Notes: generated by a model from the sequence alone, not told the origin. Shown: positions 1 through 9,487, numbered from the stretch's first letter. The stretch is DNA of 64,000 nucleotides from Halobacteriovorax sp. JY17 (GCF_002753895.1 NZ_NJER01000001.1:1050910-1114909), one strand, 5' to 3'. Numbers and translations: made by a program.

Positions 1-1176
1 CATTGATATTTGAGGCTTACTTATTGTAGGAAGAGTTTTCTGATAGAGTGAATCCTTTTCAATTTCTCTATCTAGAAGTTCAAGTAGATCTTTAGAAAGA
101 TAGAAATTCAATACTCCTTCAGGGATTTTATTCTTCTCTTTGTGAAGGCGACTGATTGCTAAGAACCTCTCATCTAAAATTGAATGTTCAAAGCCATTTT
201 TTAGAATTTCCTTCTTAAATTTTTTAAGATCAATTTTATAGAGACCCTTAAGACTTATAATTGTTTTTAAAAGAGTTTGTTTAACTGTAAAACTTTGTCC
301 AAGTTTTTTAAGAGTCTCAATAGACGCCCCCTCCTGAATAGAGTAGTTCATCACGAGATCAATTAATTCGTCACAAGGAGAAAGCTTAAAGATTGCAACT
401 TCATCAAAAGTGCTCGCCCATTCAGGAAGCTTCACTGCAAACTTCCTACGAGCAAAGTCCATCTCATAGAGAAGTTTCTCTAATCCAATCTTAGCTCCCT
501 CCTGCTTAAAGTAATGTAGAGAGAGTTTCTCTAGATTAAAGTAAACAAGATCATCTTTAAGTCTTCGACTTAAAGATAGCTTATGAGCAACCTTGAATCT
601 AAGAGTTCTAAGGAAACGAACAGGATCTTTAAAGAAATCACTTGTGATGTAATCGAGTTCTTTGCTTTCTATAGACTTCATTCCATTAAATGGATCAATA
701 AACTTTAACTCTTTTCCAAACTCAATACCAAGGGCATTGAGGCTAAAGTCTCTTCTAGCAAAAGACTCTTCATAACTATAATTACTAGAAAACTTTACGG
801 AGAAATCTGAATGGCCAAAAGTATCTTTCCTATCATCATAAATTTCGATTCGAGGACTAGAAATTTCGAGATCAAGAGTATTGATTTGAACTCTCATGAT
901 ATTAAATCTTAAGACTTCAACCTTTGCATTTGGCAACTGTTCTATCTTTAGCCCCAAACTTTTAAACTTCTCTTCCCAACAAGAAGTATCAACCTCTACA
1001 ACTGATCGTACTTCGAAATCAAGATCCTTAGACAAGCTTCCATAGAGAGCGAAGTCTCGAACAGCTCCACCTACAAGAGTGAGAACATAACCCCAATTCA
1101 AAAGGAGTTCTGAAAAGTCCAATAGCTCCCTTGGTAGAATCGTTTTAAATTTCGCGAGGTCTATTGTTTTAGACAT
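1..1176 (-). CDS. CCA-adding enzyme / poly(A) polymerase family nucleotidyltransferase (3' end outside window)
   Basis: The reading frame is open from an ATG at 1176 down to base 1, giving 392 visible residues with no stop, so the C terminus lies outside the window. The N terminus has the class II nucleotidyltransferase signature: GGAVRD followed by DLDFEV with the two metal-binding aspartates, then the RRDFSLNAL motif that follows the catalytic palm in CCA-adding enzymes and bacterial poly(A) polymerases. These enzymes add CCA to tRNA 3' ends or A tails to RNA; sequence alone does not separate the two here. The start codon directly abuts the stop of the upstream LysR gene, with no clear Shine-Dalgarno, so translation may be coupled. 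Family assignment is secure; exact specificity is not. Confidence 0.88.
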   Translation of the reverse strand, partial: MSKTIDLAKFKTILPRELLDFSELLLNWGYVLTLVGGAVRDFALYGSLSKDLDFEVRSVVEVDTSCWEEKFKSLGLKIEQLPNAKVEVLRFNIMRVQINTLDLEISSPRIEIYDDRKDTFGHSDFSVKFSSNYSYEESFARRDFSLNALGIEFGKELKFIDPFNGMKSIESKELDYITSDFFKDPVRFLRTLRFKVAHKLSLSRRLKDDLVYFNLEKLSLHYFKQEGAKIGLEKLLYEMDFARRKFAVKLPEWASTFDEVAIFKLSPCDELIDLVMNYSIQEGASIETLKKLGQSFTVKQTLLKTIISLKGLYKIDLKKFKKEILKNGFEHSILDERFLAISRLHKEKNKIPEGVLNFYLSKDLLELLDREIEKDSLYQKTLPTISKPQISM

Positions 1177-2079
1177 TTAGTTAAGTGGGTTCTCACCATT
1201 TGTTAGCATTGCTAACGTAGATTGAATTCTAAGTAATTCTTCACTACCTTTATGATGAACAATATAGAATTTCCCATTAGATACTTCAAACTTCTCACCA
1301 AGTGTATTTACTTTATCTTTAAAATAGGACCTACCAAGAACGTGCTTTGGAACAACGGCCATTCCCATTCCTTGTTGAACAGCTTGAAGCATATTTCCGT
1401 GAGAATTTATAGCGTAGCGAACATTTAACTTCTTTGGAAATTTTCCAAAAATATCTCTACACCACTTCTGTAGTAAGTGATCTTCTTGTTCAAAGAGAAT
1501 TGTTGGAAGAGTTGAAATATCTTCAAGAGTAATATTCTCAGGGTCAATGTCAAAGTCCGTATCTTTTGGATAAACAACAGTTGAGACCTCTTCACTTAGA
1601 AGAGTTTTCTCTCCTACAGATGGAAGTGACTCTTCAGGTAGAATTAAGAAATCTAGCTGATAACTTTCAAATGCACGAACAAGGTCTTCTTGAAAACCGA
1701 GAGTAATTTGAACCGTTAGATCTTCCCACTTCTTAGCGTACTCAAGCATTTCGTGAGCAAGCCAAGATTTACCTACACCAGTAAGTGTTCCAATTCGAAC
1801 TTTTCCAGACATACTTTCTTTATCATTTTGAATCTCTTCAAGTGTATCTCCAAGACTTCCTAAGAAGTTTGAAGCGAGAGCAAATAATTTTTCACCTTCT
1901 GGTGTAAGAACCACCTTCTTACCCGAACGCTTAAAGAGTTTCACTTCAATTTTATTTTCAAGATTCTTTATACTCTGTGAGATTGCTGATTGAGTGACAC
2001 TTAAGTCTTCTGCAGCTTTAGAGAAACTCTTTGCCCTAGCTACGGCCACCAACGTCTGTAATTGAGAAGTCTCAATCAT
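1177..2079 (-). CDS. LysR-family transcriptional regulator
   Basis: This is a 300-residue protein of normal LysR length. Residues 1-60 form the winged helix-turn-helix, with the typical pattern F-S-K-A-A-E-D-L-S-V-T-Q-S-A-I-S. Residues about 85-295 look like the two-lobed effector-binding domain, with a G-x-G-M-A-V-V-P motif near the end. I chose the ATG at 2079 rather than an upstream in-frame ATG at 2109 because AAGGA lies just ahead of it and the helix-turn-helix then begins at the usual position. The gene is immediately upstream of the nucleotidyltransferase gene with no gap. The effector and targets cannot be deduced. Confidence 0.9.
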   Translation of the reverse strand: MIETSQLQTLVAVARAKSFSKAAEDLSVTQSAISQSIKNLENKIEVKLFKRSGKKVVLTPEGEKLFALASNFLGSLGDTLEEIQNDKESMSGKVRIGTLTGVGKSWLAHEMLEYAKKWEDLTVQITLGFQEDLVRAFESYQLDFLILPEESLPSVGEKTLLSEEVSTVVYPKDTDFDIDPENITLEDISTLPTILFEQEDHLLQKWCRDIFGKFPKKLNVRYAINSHGNMLQAVQQGMGMAVVPKHVLGRSYFKDKVNTLGEKFEVSNGKFYIVHHKGSEELLRIQSTLAMLTNGENPLN

Positions 2080-2160
2080 GATAATTCCTTGAAATAAGTT
2101 AAAGAACATTAGGTATAACTTATAAAGATAATTAGTTCAAGAAAAATAATTTGATTGTGT

Positions 2161-2189
2161 AAAAATATTCGGCCCAGACTCGGGCCGAA
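2161..2189 (-). terminator. Intrinsic terminator of the trypsin-like protease gene
   Basis: An 8-bp perfect stem (TTCGGCCC/GGGCCGAA) with a 6-base loop is followed on the minus strand by a U-rich run. It lies just past the protease stop codon at 2197. Confidence 0.8.
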
Positions 2190-2196
2190 AAAGATT

Positions 2197-3063
2197 CTAT
2201 AACTTACCGTCGTCAGCTAGCTTCTGCAATGCTTTAAGACGTGTAATTTTGTAAACAATTTCGTTTGCCCCATCATCCATTCGACTACTAGTACAGCTCC
2301 CATAGGATAAGTCTTGTGAGCCCTGAACCAGAATTCCTTCCACAAGTCCTGTATTTGCGTCTAGAACCGGAGAGCCAGAGTTTCCACCGTAAGTATCAAG
2401 GTCAGTCTTAAATGTTTTTCCAAATGATCCTGAAACTGTCGCGTTGTCAGCTATCTTTAATGGAAGTCCCATTGGGTGGCCAATCACTAGAACTTCAGTT
2501 CCATTTTTCACTCTTCCCTTTGTTCTAAACTTTAAAGGAGTTCTTCCTCTAACCTTACGGTCAAGTTTAATAATGGCGTAATCAGTTGTGCCAAGTAGAG
2601 GGATACTTACCTCTTCCTTTGCAACAATTCCTGCACATTGGTAAATATCATTATTGGAGATTAAACTCTTTCCAGCAGTGAAACCAAAAACCCACTGATT
2701 AGAAGCGCAGTCACTATATGATCTCATGCAATGTCCCGCTGTAACGAGAAGATCGTCGCCAACTAGGAACCCTGTACAACTCATAAGAACTGGTTGATCA
2801 GCAAAGCGCTCCCCCGGACAAGCATTTATTGCTTCGTCTAGAGTTGTTCTTGAGTAATCAGAAAAGCCACTAATTCTTGATGTATAGAGACTATAATCAC
2901 TAACTCTTCCAGCAACGGAGTTAGCAAGTTTTTGAATATTTCGATTTGGATACTCTGAAACCTCTTTTCTATCATCTTGTCCATAAATCACTTTAGGGGT
3001 AGCTGCTAGAGCAGAGCTCGAGACTAGAAGAATAAGGCACACGGCACTTGTAATTTTTTTCAT
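2197..3063 (-). CDS. Secreted trypsin-like (S1 family) serine protease
   Basis: This 288-residue protein starts with a classical signal peptide (about residues 1-21, ending SALA-A). The S1 catalytic triad is visible: His111 in TAGHC, Asp161 in DYAIIKLD, and Ser229 in GNSGSPV. The GNSG motif, in place of GDSG, is typical of the V8/glutamyl-endopeptidase-like branch. The pre-catalytic region has a YGQDDRKE motif shared with the second protease at 6341-7201. The ATG at 3063 is chosen over an upstream in-frame ATG because GAGG precedes it and the signal peptide then starts correctly. It has its own terminator and lies at the end of a run of four genes for secreted proteins. The likely role is extracellular or periplasmic proteolysis, plausibly of prey protein. 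Confidence 0.92.
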   Translation of the reverse strand: MKKITSAVCLILLVSSSALAATPKVIYGQDDRKEVSEYPNRNIQKLANSVAGRVSDYSLYTSRISGFSDYSRTTLDEAINACPGERFADQPVLMSCTGFLVGDDLLVTAGHCMRSYSDCASNQWVFGFTAGKSLISNNDIYQCAGIVAKEEVSIPLLGTTDYAIIKLDRKVRGRTPLKFRTKGRVKNGTEVLVIGHPMGLPLKIADNATVSGSFGKTFKTDLDTYGGNSGSPVLDANTGLVEGILVQGSQDLSYGSCTSSRMDDGANEIVYKITRLKALQKLADDGKL

Positions 3064-3166
3064 ATAAACCTCAAATTTTAAATTAATGCGTCGCATGATA
3101 CATCAATTTAAATCTTTAAGGTTGAATGAAGTAAAATTTACGTCATCAATAAACCTCTGATATTAC

Positions 3167-3775
3167 TTACTTCAAGCTATACTTAGTTCCAAAAAATAGA
3201 AATTTACTTCCTCTATTGCTAGAAATTCCTCTACCTGTCTGATCTTTAAAGCTCGCATTTATAAAACCCTTATTCCTAGAGTCTAACTTAACTAAGCGAA
3301 CTTTAATCACTTCACTCTCACCTTCAAGCTTTCTATCTGAAAAATCTAATTGAATTGTTTCCTCTCTATATTCAGTTGTTGAAAATAAACAACTAAAACC
3401 AATTTGTCCTGAAAGAGGATTCTGATGGGCCACTGTTTTTTGGCAAACTCTGTATTTCTCTTTAAATTTAATTGTTACATCATCAGGAGTGTCTTTAGTT
3501 CTTTGGATTATAAATTCATTGTCGTTTGTTCCTTTATTAAACATGGTTCTATCCATAACGACTTCTTCTTTATCTAAGACTATTGCTCCTTCGACCTCAA
3601 CCTCAGTTAAACAGTGCTGACATTCATAGTTAATACTATTAGGCCCTGACTTTGCCTCATCTAATACTTTCACTTTATGAATTGTATCTTTTAGCTCTTC
3701 AAAACTTTCTTCCGTCTTTCCAGCGTAAGCAATGGAACTTGAAAGAACGATTAACCAAATAATTTTCTTCTTCAC
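3167..3775 (-). CDS. Secreted hypothetical protein (202 aa)
   Basis: A GTG start follows AGGAG at good spacing. Residues 1-18 form a signal peptide ending AYA-G. The mature part is beta-rich and charged, with four cysteines (about residues 53, 56, 111 and 129), the first two as C-Q-H-C. I do not recognise the family. It lies 10 bases downstream of the 826-residue secreted protein, so the two are probably co-transcribed and may act together in the envelope or outside the cell. Confidence 0.75.
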   Translation of the reverse strand: MKKKIIWLIVLSSSIAYAGKTEESFEELKDTIHKVKVLDEAKSGPNSINYECQHCLTEVEVEGAIVLDKEEVVMDRTMFNKGTNDNEFIIQRTKDTPDDVTIKFKEKYRVCQKTVAHQNPLSGQIGFSCLFSTTEYREETIQLDFSDRKLEGESEVIKVRLVKLDSRNKGFINASFKDQTGRGISSNRGSKFLFFGTKYSLK

Positions 3776-3785
3776 GGATATACTC

Positions 3786-6266
3786 CTATTGTTTTTTTAA
3801 CTCATCTATTAATTCATTGAACTTATCTCTAGTCATTGCGATGGTTTCACCTGCTTGATCAACGACAACAATCGTAGTCATTCCACCGACAACGGCTCCC
3901 GCAGGATAAACTCCACCAACAGCAACTGGAGTGAGCACTAACCATCCAAGTTCAGTGACAGCAAATGTCTTCCACTGCTCATTACTAAATCCTGCTTTAC
4001 TACTCTCAAGCCCATCTTCCAGGGCCTTAATTGTACTATGCTTTGGAGGGCCATACTTAGCAGTTAAATCTTTAGCAAGTTTCTTTATTGTAATTTTATC
4101 AAAAGTTTTTGAAAGCCCTTTTGGCATAGAGAGTATCCCCGCCTCGTCTAGAGCAATACGAGCATCGTGAGTACAGGCCTTAGAGATTCCTCCCTTTTTA
4201 GCAACTTGATGAATAGTTTCAAGTTGAGCAGGAGATATATCTAGAACATAGTGAGAACCAGGAACAACTTGATCCAAACTCTCAAAACTATCAGCTTTCT
4301 TATTACTCGCAAATGTTCTACCATTCACTCTCCTTGGAAGAAGCCATGAGGAACCATCGAATGAAAAGGCCTTCATTACTTTCTCTCCATTTTCTTCAAC
4401 TTCTTTAAAGTAGCGAAGTGTAATATGTCCTCGTCCCGAATTAAACTCTACAACAACTGACTTCCCTCGAGAACCTTCAGGAACCATTTCGGAAAGCCTT
4501 AAGACTGAATTATTATTTGCAAACGTCTCTAACCCTATACACATTTCTTTATTTGCACTTAGAATTTTTGGATCGAGACACTTCTTATGCATTCCTTCAA
4601 TTGTCTTTGAGTTTTCGGCAGAAAAATTTGCACAACCTTTTGAACTTCTATTTCCGATACATCTTCTAAAGACACTACTTTGTAGAATATCACTTTCTTC
4701 TTTAGTTGCTTTAAACGTTGCCTTTGGAATAAAGGGATCGTGAATTGCTCTCGCTATTTGTCCACTAAACGCAGGTAGAAATGGGAGGGCGTCGAGAGAA
4801 CTTAAAAGAGAAGCTGTCACACAAGCTTTCATATCTCTCTTCTTTAAATAATGAATTCCTTCATCAGCTTTCTTTGGACATGAAAATGCACTTCCCTCAT
4901 TATTTACAACTTCTAATTTATTAAGTTCTTCATTACAGATATCCATCGACTCATCAATACTCTTATAGAGAAATGTTGAATCTGCTCCGATAGCGGCTGC
5001 CCTAACAGTCAAAGCAATACGTCCAAGTTGGCCGGCCCTAACAGCGAGAGCCGCTCCACCGGTAACAAGAGTCAAACCAATATTTAAACTTGTCTTTGCA
5101 GCAAAAGAGTTGAAGTCATTCTTTAAGTCTCTCGTTCGATCTAAACACTCTGGAAGTTGATAGAGTTCCTCTCTTGCAAGCTGCTGCTCTCTAGATTTAG
5201 GACTCGCTAAAATTTCGTCTCTCTTAAAATCAAAGGAAGTTGATTGATAAGGAATTTTTCTAAACTCATCTTCAAACTCATCGCAATTGCCATCATCACC
5301 ATAGAGAATACAATTCCCCATAGAGAAGTGCTTATCTATTTTTTCTTTTAATGCTCTCTTATTGCTAATGAGCTGGTCTTTAAGAACTTTCTTAAAATTA
5401 ATTCTAGACGGAGATTCTATATCTCCCTCAACGATTCTTTCAATATATTCAACGGTCTTATCTCCTTGCAAGAGAGAGTTCTCGGCCTTAATAAAGGCGA
5501 TAGCAGATTTTAGCTCTCGCAATTTCTTTTGTCGTATAACACTTCCACCTCTGCCATTATACTTTCTCCTAACTTCTTTCATCTTCTTAGAAATCGCAAT
5601 TATAGGAGCGATAGCATCTTCAAAGAGGTGATCTGAAAGTTCAGCTAAACCATTTTGAGGCCCACAGCTCTCACTCTTTAACTTCTCACAGAGATGAGCA
5701 TTCTTTGGAAGATTATATTTTCCACAAGGAAGACCATCGTCTAATTTATTTCCAATGACTGAATTAATTTGAATAATTTCTCTTGAGAGTTTTTGAGTAT
5801 TCTCTCCAATTTTATTTAAGTAATTATAGCTCATTGAAAGGGCCACTTTCTTTTGAGTTTCAACTTGCTTGCTCGATTTATAATTCTGATCAAAGCACTT
5901 ATTAAAAGTTTTAGAAAAATAATCTTCCCTTATCCCTAAATCTCTTTGAGTGCTTCCAGCATAGGCCTTTTCTAAATCACTTGAAGAAATTGCATCAATA
6001 CTTGGAACAGTTTTCTTACAAGACTCCCACGGCGAATCACTAAGCATCCAAAAGAATAATCCTGTCTGGCTATCGTGTTCAAACTGCCTCGCCATATAAG
6101 GACATTCAGACTTCTCTTGAATATCTTGCCCACACTTAATTCGAAAAGGATCATTCAATTCCTTTAGAGAGCTCTCAACTAAGCCAAGCACATTAATCCC
6201 CTCTAGGGCCTGAGCTTGCCCAATAAATAGAGTCAAAAATAGAATTAAGCTTTTTAGTTTATCCAT
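3786..6266 (-). CDS. Large secreted protein with possible permuted papain-like (NlpC/P60-type) domain
   Basis: The 826-residue protein has a signal peptide (1-20, ending AQA-L) and many cysteines in the first 580 residues. A hydrophobic alanine/glycine-rich stretch lies at about 390-430 and a C-terminal transmembrane-like segment at about 771-803. Between 600 and 720 there is a strand with G-H614-I-T-L followed later by S-K-A-C698-T-H and then an A-L-D-E-A-G-I helix. This His-before-Cys order is that of circularly permuted papain-fold enzymes (LRAT, YiiX and related groups). That reading is my inference; no close family was recognised. The start lacks a clear Shine-Dalgarno. The gene sits 10 bases upstream of the 202-residue secreted protein and downstream of a secreted protease. 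Confidence 0.7.
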   Translation of the reverse strand: MDKLKSLILFLTLFIGQAQALEGINVLGLVESSLKELNDPFRIKCGQDIQEKSECPYMARQFEHDSQTGLFFWMLSDSPWESCKKTVPSIDAISSSDLEKAYAGSTQRDLGIREDYFSKTFNKCFDQNYKSSKQVETQKKVALSMSYNYLNKIGENTQKLSREIIQINSVIGNKLDDGLPCGKYNLPKNAHLCEKLKSESCGPQNGLAELSDHLFEDAIAPIIAISKKMKEVRRKYNGRGGSVIRQKKLRELKSAIAFIKAENSLLQGDKTVEYIERIVEGDIESPSRINFKKVLKDQLISNKRALKEKIDKHFSMGNCILYGDDGNCDEFEDEFRKIPYQSTSFDFKRDEILASPKSREQQLAREELYQLPECLDRTRDLKNDFNSFAAKTSLNIGLTLVTGGAALAVRAGQLGRIALTVRAAAIGADSTFLYKSIDESMDICNEELNKLEVVNNEGSAFSCPKKADEGIHYLKKRDMKACVTASLLSSLDALPFLPAFSGQIARAIHDPFIPKATFKATKEESDILQSSVFRRCIGNRSSKGCANFSAENSKTIEGMHKKCLDPKILSANKEMCIGLETFANNNSVLRLSEMVPEGSRGKSVVVEFNSGRGHITLRYFKEVEENGEKVMKAFSFDGSSWLLPRRVNGRTFASNKKADSFESLDQVVPGSHYVLDISPAQLETIHQVAKKGGISKACTHDARIALDEAGILSMPKGLSKTFDKITIKKLAKDLTAKYGPPKHSTIKALEDGLESSKAGFSNEQWKTFAVTELGWLVLTPVAVGGVYPAGAVVGGMTTIVVVDQAGETIAMTRDKFNELIDELKKQ

Positions 6267-6340
6267 AGTACAAGAGCTAATCGGTCAACTATACTATGGA
6301 CTTTAGAAGTTCGTAATTTTAGATACTTAGAAATGATCAA

Positions 6341-7201
6341 CTACTTTAAAAGGTCTCTTACAGGAGTCACACTCTCACCCTGGCAATCTGCTCCAGAACC
6401 AACATCTTCGCAGCGGTTGACTACAAAACAACCTCTATCAAGGTCTTTCACATAATCCTCTGCTCCCCTTACAAGGATGCCCACCACTTCATTCGTAGAT
6501 TGTAAAAGAACGGGAGAGCCAGAGTTTCCAGCAAAAGTATCTAGGTCTGTTTTAAAAGAGTTCTCACTCTTGCTCTTTACCTTTCCTGACATGGCCAGCT
6601 TAAGTGGTAGATTAGAAGGGTGCCCTATAGAAAAGACAGAGTCTCCAACTCTAACTTCCTTCTTAGAAAGTTTAAGTGGAGAGATATTTAAAACGGGACG
6701 ATCTAACTTTATAAGAGCAAAGTCCCTAGGATTCATACCTCTTTTAATTACTCTCTTACATCCATAGACTTCATTTTTTGAGAGCTCACCTGATCGAACT
6801 TTACTGAGTTCCAGTCCAAAGCTCCACACATAATTCTTACAAGCAGCTTCTCCTGTCACGCAGTGGCCAGCAGTTAAGAGCGTATCTTTAGAAATTAGAA
6901 AACCGGAACAAGTGGTGAGAGTTTCTTGTGAATAGAATTTTTCATCGCTACAGAGATAACCATTTCGAAATTGATTTCCCATAATTTGCTCGCCCAGCTT
7001 CTTTAGAGAGAAAGAGAAGTGGTCTCCTCTATCTTTGAGTGAAGAGCGCTTAATCATTCCTGCAGTAGCGTCGGCAAGCTTTTGATAGGACGCAGAGACT
7101 TCATGATACTCTCTTCGGTCATCACTTCCATATACTGCCTTACTGGTAGCGAAAGAGTTATTCAAAAATAAGAGAGAAAGGGATACAACTAAAATTTTCA
7201 T
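6341..7201 (-). CDS. Secreted trypsin-like (S1 family) serine protease, paralogue of the 2197-3063 gene
   Basis: A signal peptide (M-K-I-L-V-V-S, ending SFA-T) precedes a domain with the triad in TAGHC, DFALIKLD and GNSGSPV. The early mature region YGSDDRRE and the following Q-K-L-A-D-A-T-A-G match YGQDDRKE and Q-K-L-A-N-S-V-A-G in the other protease, so the two are paralogues. An upstream in-frame ATG at 7219 would add six residues. Neither start has a strong Shine-Dalgarno; I prefer 7201 because it gives a standard signal peptide. Four cysteines near the C terminus may form disulfides. The gene heads the run of four minus-strand secreted-protein genes. Confidence 0.9.
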   Translation of the reverse strand: MKILVVSLSLLFLNNSFATSKAVYGSDDRREYHEVSASYQKLADATAGMIKRSSLKDRGDHFSFSLKKLGEQIMGNQFRNGYLCSDEKFYSQETLTTCSGFLISKDTLLTAGHCVTGEAACKNYVWSFGLELSKVRSGELSKNEVYGCKRVIKRGMNPRDFALIKLDRPVLNISPLKLSKKEVRVGDSVFSIGHPSNLPLKLAMSGKVKSKSENSFKTDLDTFAGNSGSPVLLQSTNEVVGILVRGAEDYVKDLDRGCFVVNRCEDVGSGADCQGESVTPVRDLLK

Positions 7202-7260
7202 ATTCAAAATTCTTAGCATCTATGAATGGATTTAAAAATCACCTTGAAATTTTAACAGAT

Positions 7261-7290
7261 AAAAAAAGGCCTATCACTAGGATAGGCCTT
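7261..7290 (-). terminator. Intrinsic terminator of fusA
   Basis: A 10-bp perfect stem (AAGGCCTATC/GATAGGCCTT) with a 5-base loop is followed on the minus strand by a run of U. It lies just downstream of the EF-G stop codon. Confidence 0.88.
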
Positions 7291-7324
7291 CATTAAAAAT
7301 TGTTTTTTGATTTTTGCTCGCGTT

Positions 7325-9487
7325 CTAATCGTCGTTAGCAAGCTTCTCAGCTCTGGCCTTCATAACATCAGATTGGATGTTCGAAGGACAATCGTGGTAT
7401 CTTGAGAATTCCATTGTGTAAGTTGCTTTACCAGCAGACATTGATCTTAGGTCATTTGAATAACCAAACATCTCAGAAAGTGGAACTTCAGCGTTAACGA
7501 TAATCTCTCCACCTGGATCAGTTTCAGAACCTTGGATCATCCCTCTTCTAGAAGAAATATCTCCAATAACACCACCCTGATACTCATCAGGAGTTGTTAC
7601 TTCAACTTTCATAATTGGCTCCATAAGAACTGGTTGAGCAGCGTTAATCGCTTTTCTCATCGCTTGTCTAGCAGCAATTCTAAAGGCCATATCTGATGAA
7701 TCCACATCATGGTATTTACCGTCTTGTAGGAAGATTTCACAGTCAATAACTGGGAAAGCTGCAAGAGGACCTTTGTCCATAACGTCTTGGAAACCTTTTT
7801 CACAGGCACCGATAAATTCGTTAGGAATTGATCCACCTTTAATTTCATTATTAAACTTGAAAACCTGATCTTCTTTATCTTTTCTATCAGCTGTAAGTGG
7901 CTTAAGAACACCAACGACTTGACCGAATTGACCAGAACCACCTGTTTGCTTCTTGTGAGTATACTCAAAAGGTGTTTCAGTTCTAATTGTTTCTCTGTAG
8001 TTAACCTGAGGAGCACCTACGATAACTTCTGCACCGAATTCACGCTTAAGTCTTTCTACGTAAATTTCAAGGTGTAGCTCACCCATACCAGCAATTCTTG
8101 TTTCACCTGATTCTTCATCAGTGAAAACGTGGAAAGTTGGATCTTCTTTAAGGAATTTCGCAAGACCTTTAGACATCTTCGCTTGCTCGTTCTTATCTTT
8201 ACAAGAAATTGAAAGCTCGATTACCGCTACTGGTACGTGAATACCTTCTAGAGAAAGTCCGATTGTGTCAGAGTCACCAACAAAAGTGTCACCTGAAGCA
8301 CAGTCAATACCAACGATAGCAATGATATCACCTGCGTGAGCAGAATCAATATTTTCTCTATCATTTGAGTTCATTCTAACCATTCTACCAACTCTAACTT
8401 TCTTACCAGTTCTTGAGTTGAATACAGTTTCACCCTTATTAAGAGTTCCTCTATAAATTCTTGTATATGTTAATTGTCCGAATTGCTCATCAGTGATCTT
8501 AAATGCCATAGCAAGTAATTCTTCTGCTGGATCTGGATTAATAGCGATAACTTCGTCATTCTCTGTTTTAGCAGTTGGAGGAACGCAAGTAAGAGGTGAA
8601 GGAAGGTATCTTGTAACCGCTTCAAGAAGAACTTGAACACCTTTATTTTTAAAGGCAGAACCCATGTATACAGGAGTAAGAGCAAGAGACTGAACACCAA
8701 TCTTAATACACTTGTGAAGCTCTTCTTCAGTTGGCTCGTTACCTTCTAGGTAATTTTCCATAACTGCGTCGTCGTACTCCGCAACTTTATCAATCATTTC
8801 AGAACGTAGTTCTTCAACTTTTTCAGCTAGATCAGCTGGACACTCTTCTTCTCTGATTTTTTCACCGTTATCACCATCAAAGTAATAAGCTTTCTTAGTG
8901 ATAAGATCTACAACACCATTAAAGTTTTCTTCAGCTCCAATCGGACATTGCATAAGAACAGCATTGTGGTTTAGTTTTTCAACTAAAGCATCTCTACCGT
9001 TAAATGCACTTGCACCCATTCTGTCCATCTTATTTAAGAAAGCAAGTCTTGGAACGTTGTATCTCTTCATTTGTCTATCAACAGTAATTGACTGTGACTG
9101 AACACCTGAAACAGAACAAAGAACTAGGATCGCGCCGTCAAGAACTCTTAGAGATCTTTCAACTTCAACAGTGAAGTCAACGTGACCCGGAGTATCGATA
9201 ATATTAATTTTAGTATCTTTTTCAATACCGTCAGCAAAAGTTGTCCCTTTACCAGAAATACCTTTCCAGAAAACAGTCGTTGCTGCTGAAGTAATTGTAA
9301 TACCTTTTTCTTTTTCAAGTTCCATGTGGTCCATAGTTGCACCAGCACCACCACCACGAACATCTTCGATTTTGTGGATCATGTCACAGTAAAAAAGGAT
9401 ACGTTCAGTAAGAGTTGTCTTACCTGAGTCAATGTGTGCCGAAATACCAATATTTCTGGTTTTCGCCATCAATTTGTTGTTGATCAT
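7325..9487 (-). CDS. fusA: Elongation factor G (mitochondrial/spirochaete/delta EF-G1 type)
   Basis: This is a 720-residue translational GTPase that catalyses ribosomal translocation. The G domain shows the P-loop A-H-I-D-S-G-K-T (17-24), G3 D-T-P-G-H (98-102) and G4 N-K-M-D (about 152-155), followed by the usual domains II-V. The P-loop serine (common bacterial EF-G has A-H-I-D-A-G-K-T) and the segment I-H-K-I-E-D-V-R-G resemble the spd/mtEFG1 subfamily, whose bacteria often carry a second EF-G for ribosome recycling. The ATG at 9487 follows GGAG at good spacing. The gene stands alone, not next to rpsL, rpsG or tuf, with its own terminator. Identity as EF-G is certain; the subfamily call is by motif. 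Confidence 0.97.
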   Translation of the reverse strand: MINNKLMAKTRNIGISAHIDSGKTTLTERILFYCDMIHKIEDVRGGGAGATMDHMELEKEKGITITSAATTVFWKGISGKGTTFADGIEKDTKINIIDTPGHVDFTVEVERSLRVLDGAILVLCSVSGVQSQSITVDRQMKRYNVPRLAFLNKMDRMGASAFNGRDALVEKLNHNAVLMQCPIGAEENFNGVVDLITKKAYYFDGDNGEKIREEECPADLAEKVEELRSEMIDKVAEYDDAVMENYLEGNEPTEEELHKCIKIGVQSLALTPVYMGSAFKNKGVQVLLEAVTRYLPSPLTCVPPTAKTENDEVIAINPDPAEELLAMAFKITDEQFGQLTYTRIYRGTLNKGETVFNSRTGKKVRVGRMVRMNSNDRENIDSAHAGDIIAIVGIDCASGDTFVGDSDTIGLSLEGIHVPVAVIELSISCKDKNEQAKMSKGLAKFLKEDPTFHVFTDEESGETRIAGMGELHLEIYVERLKREFGAEVIVGAPQVNYRETIRTETPFEYTHKKQTGGSGQFGQVVGVLKPLTADRKDKEDQVFKFNNEIKGGSIPNEFIGACEKGFQDVMDKGPLAAFPVIDCEIFLQDGKYHDVDSSDMAFRIAARQAMRKAINAAQPVLMEPIMKVEVTTPDEYQGGVIGDISSRRGMIQGSETDPGGEIIVNAEVPLSEMFGYSNDLRSMSAGKATYTMEFSRYHDCPSNIQSDVMKARAEKLANDD

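Noticed and set aside
7657..9363. Open frames in other registers within fusA
   Set aside because: They overlap a fully conserved EF-G gene and encode leucine-rich, domainless products.
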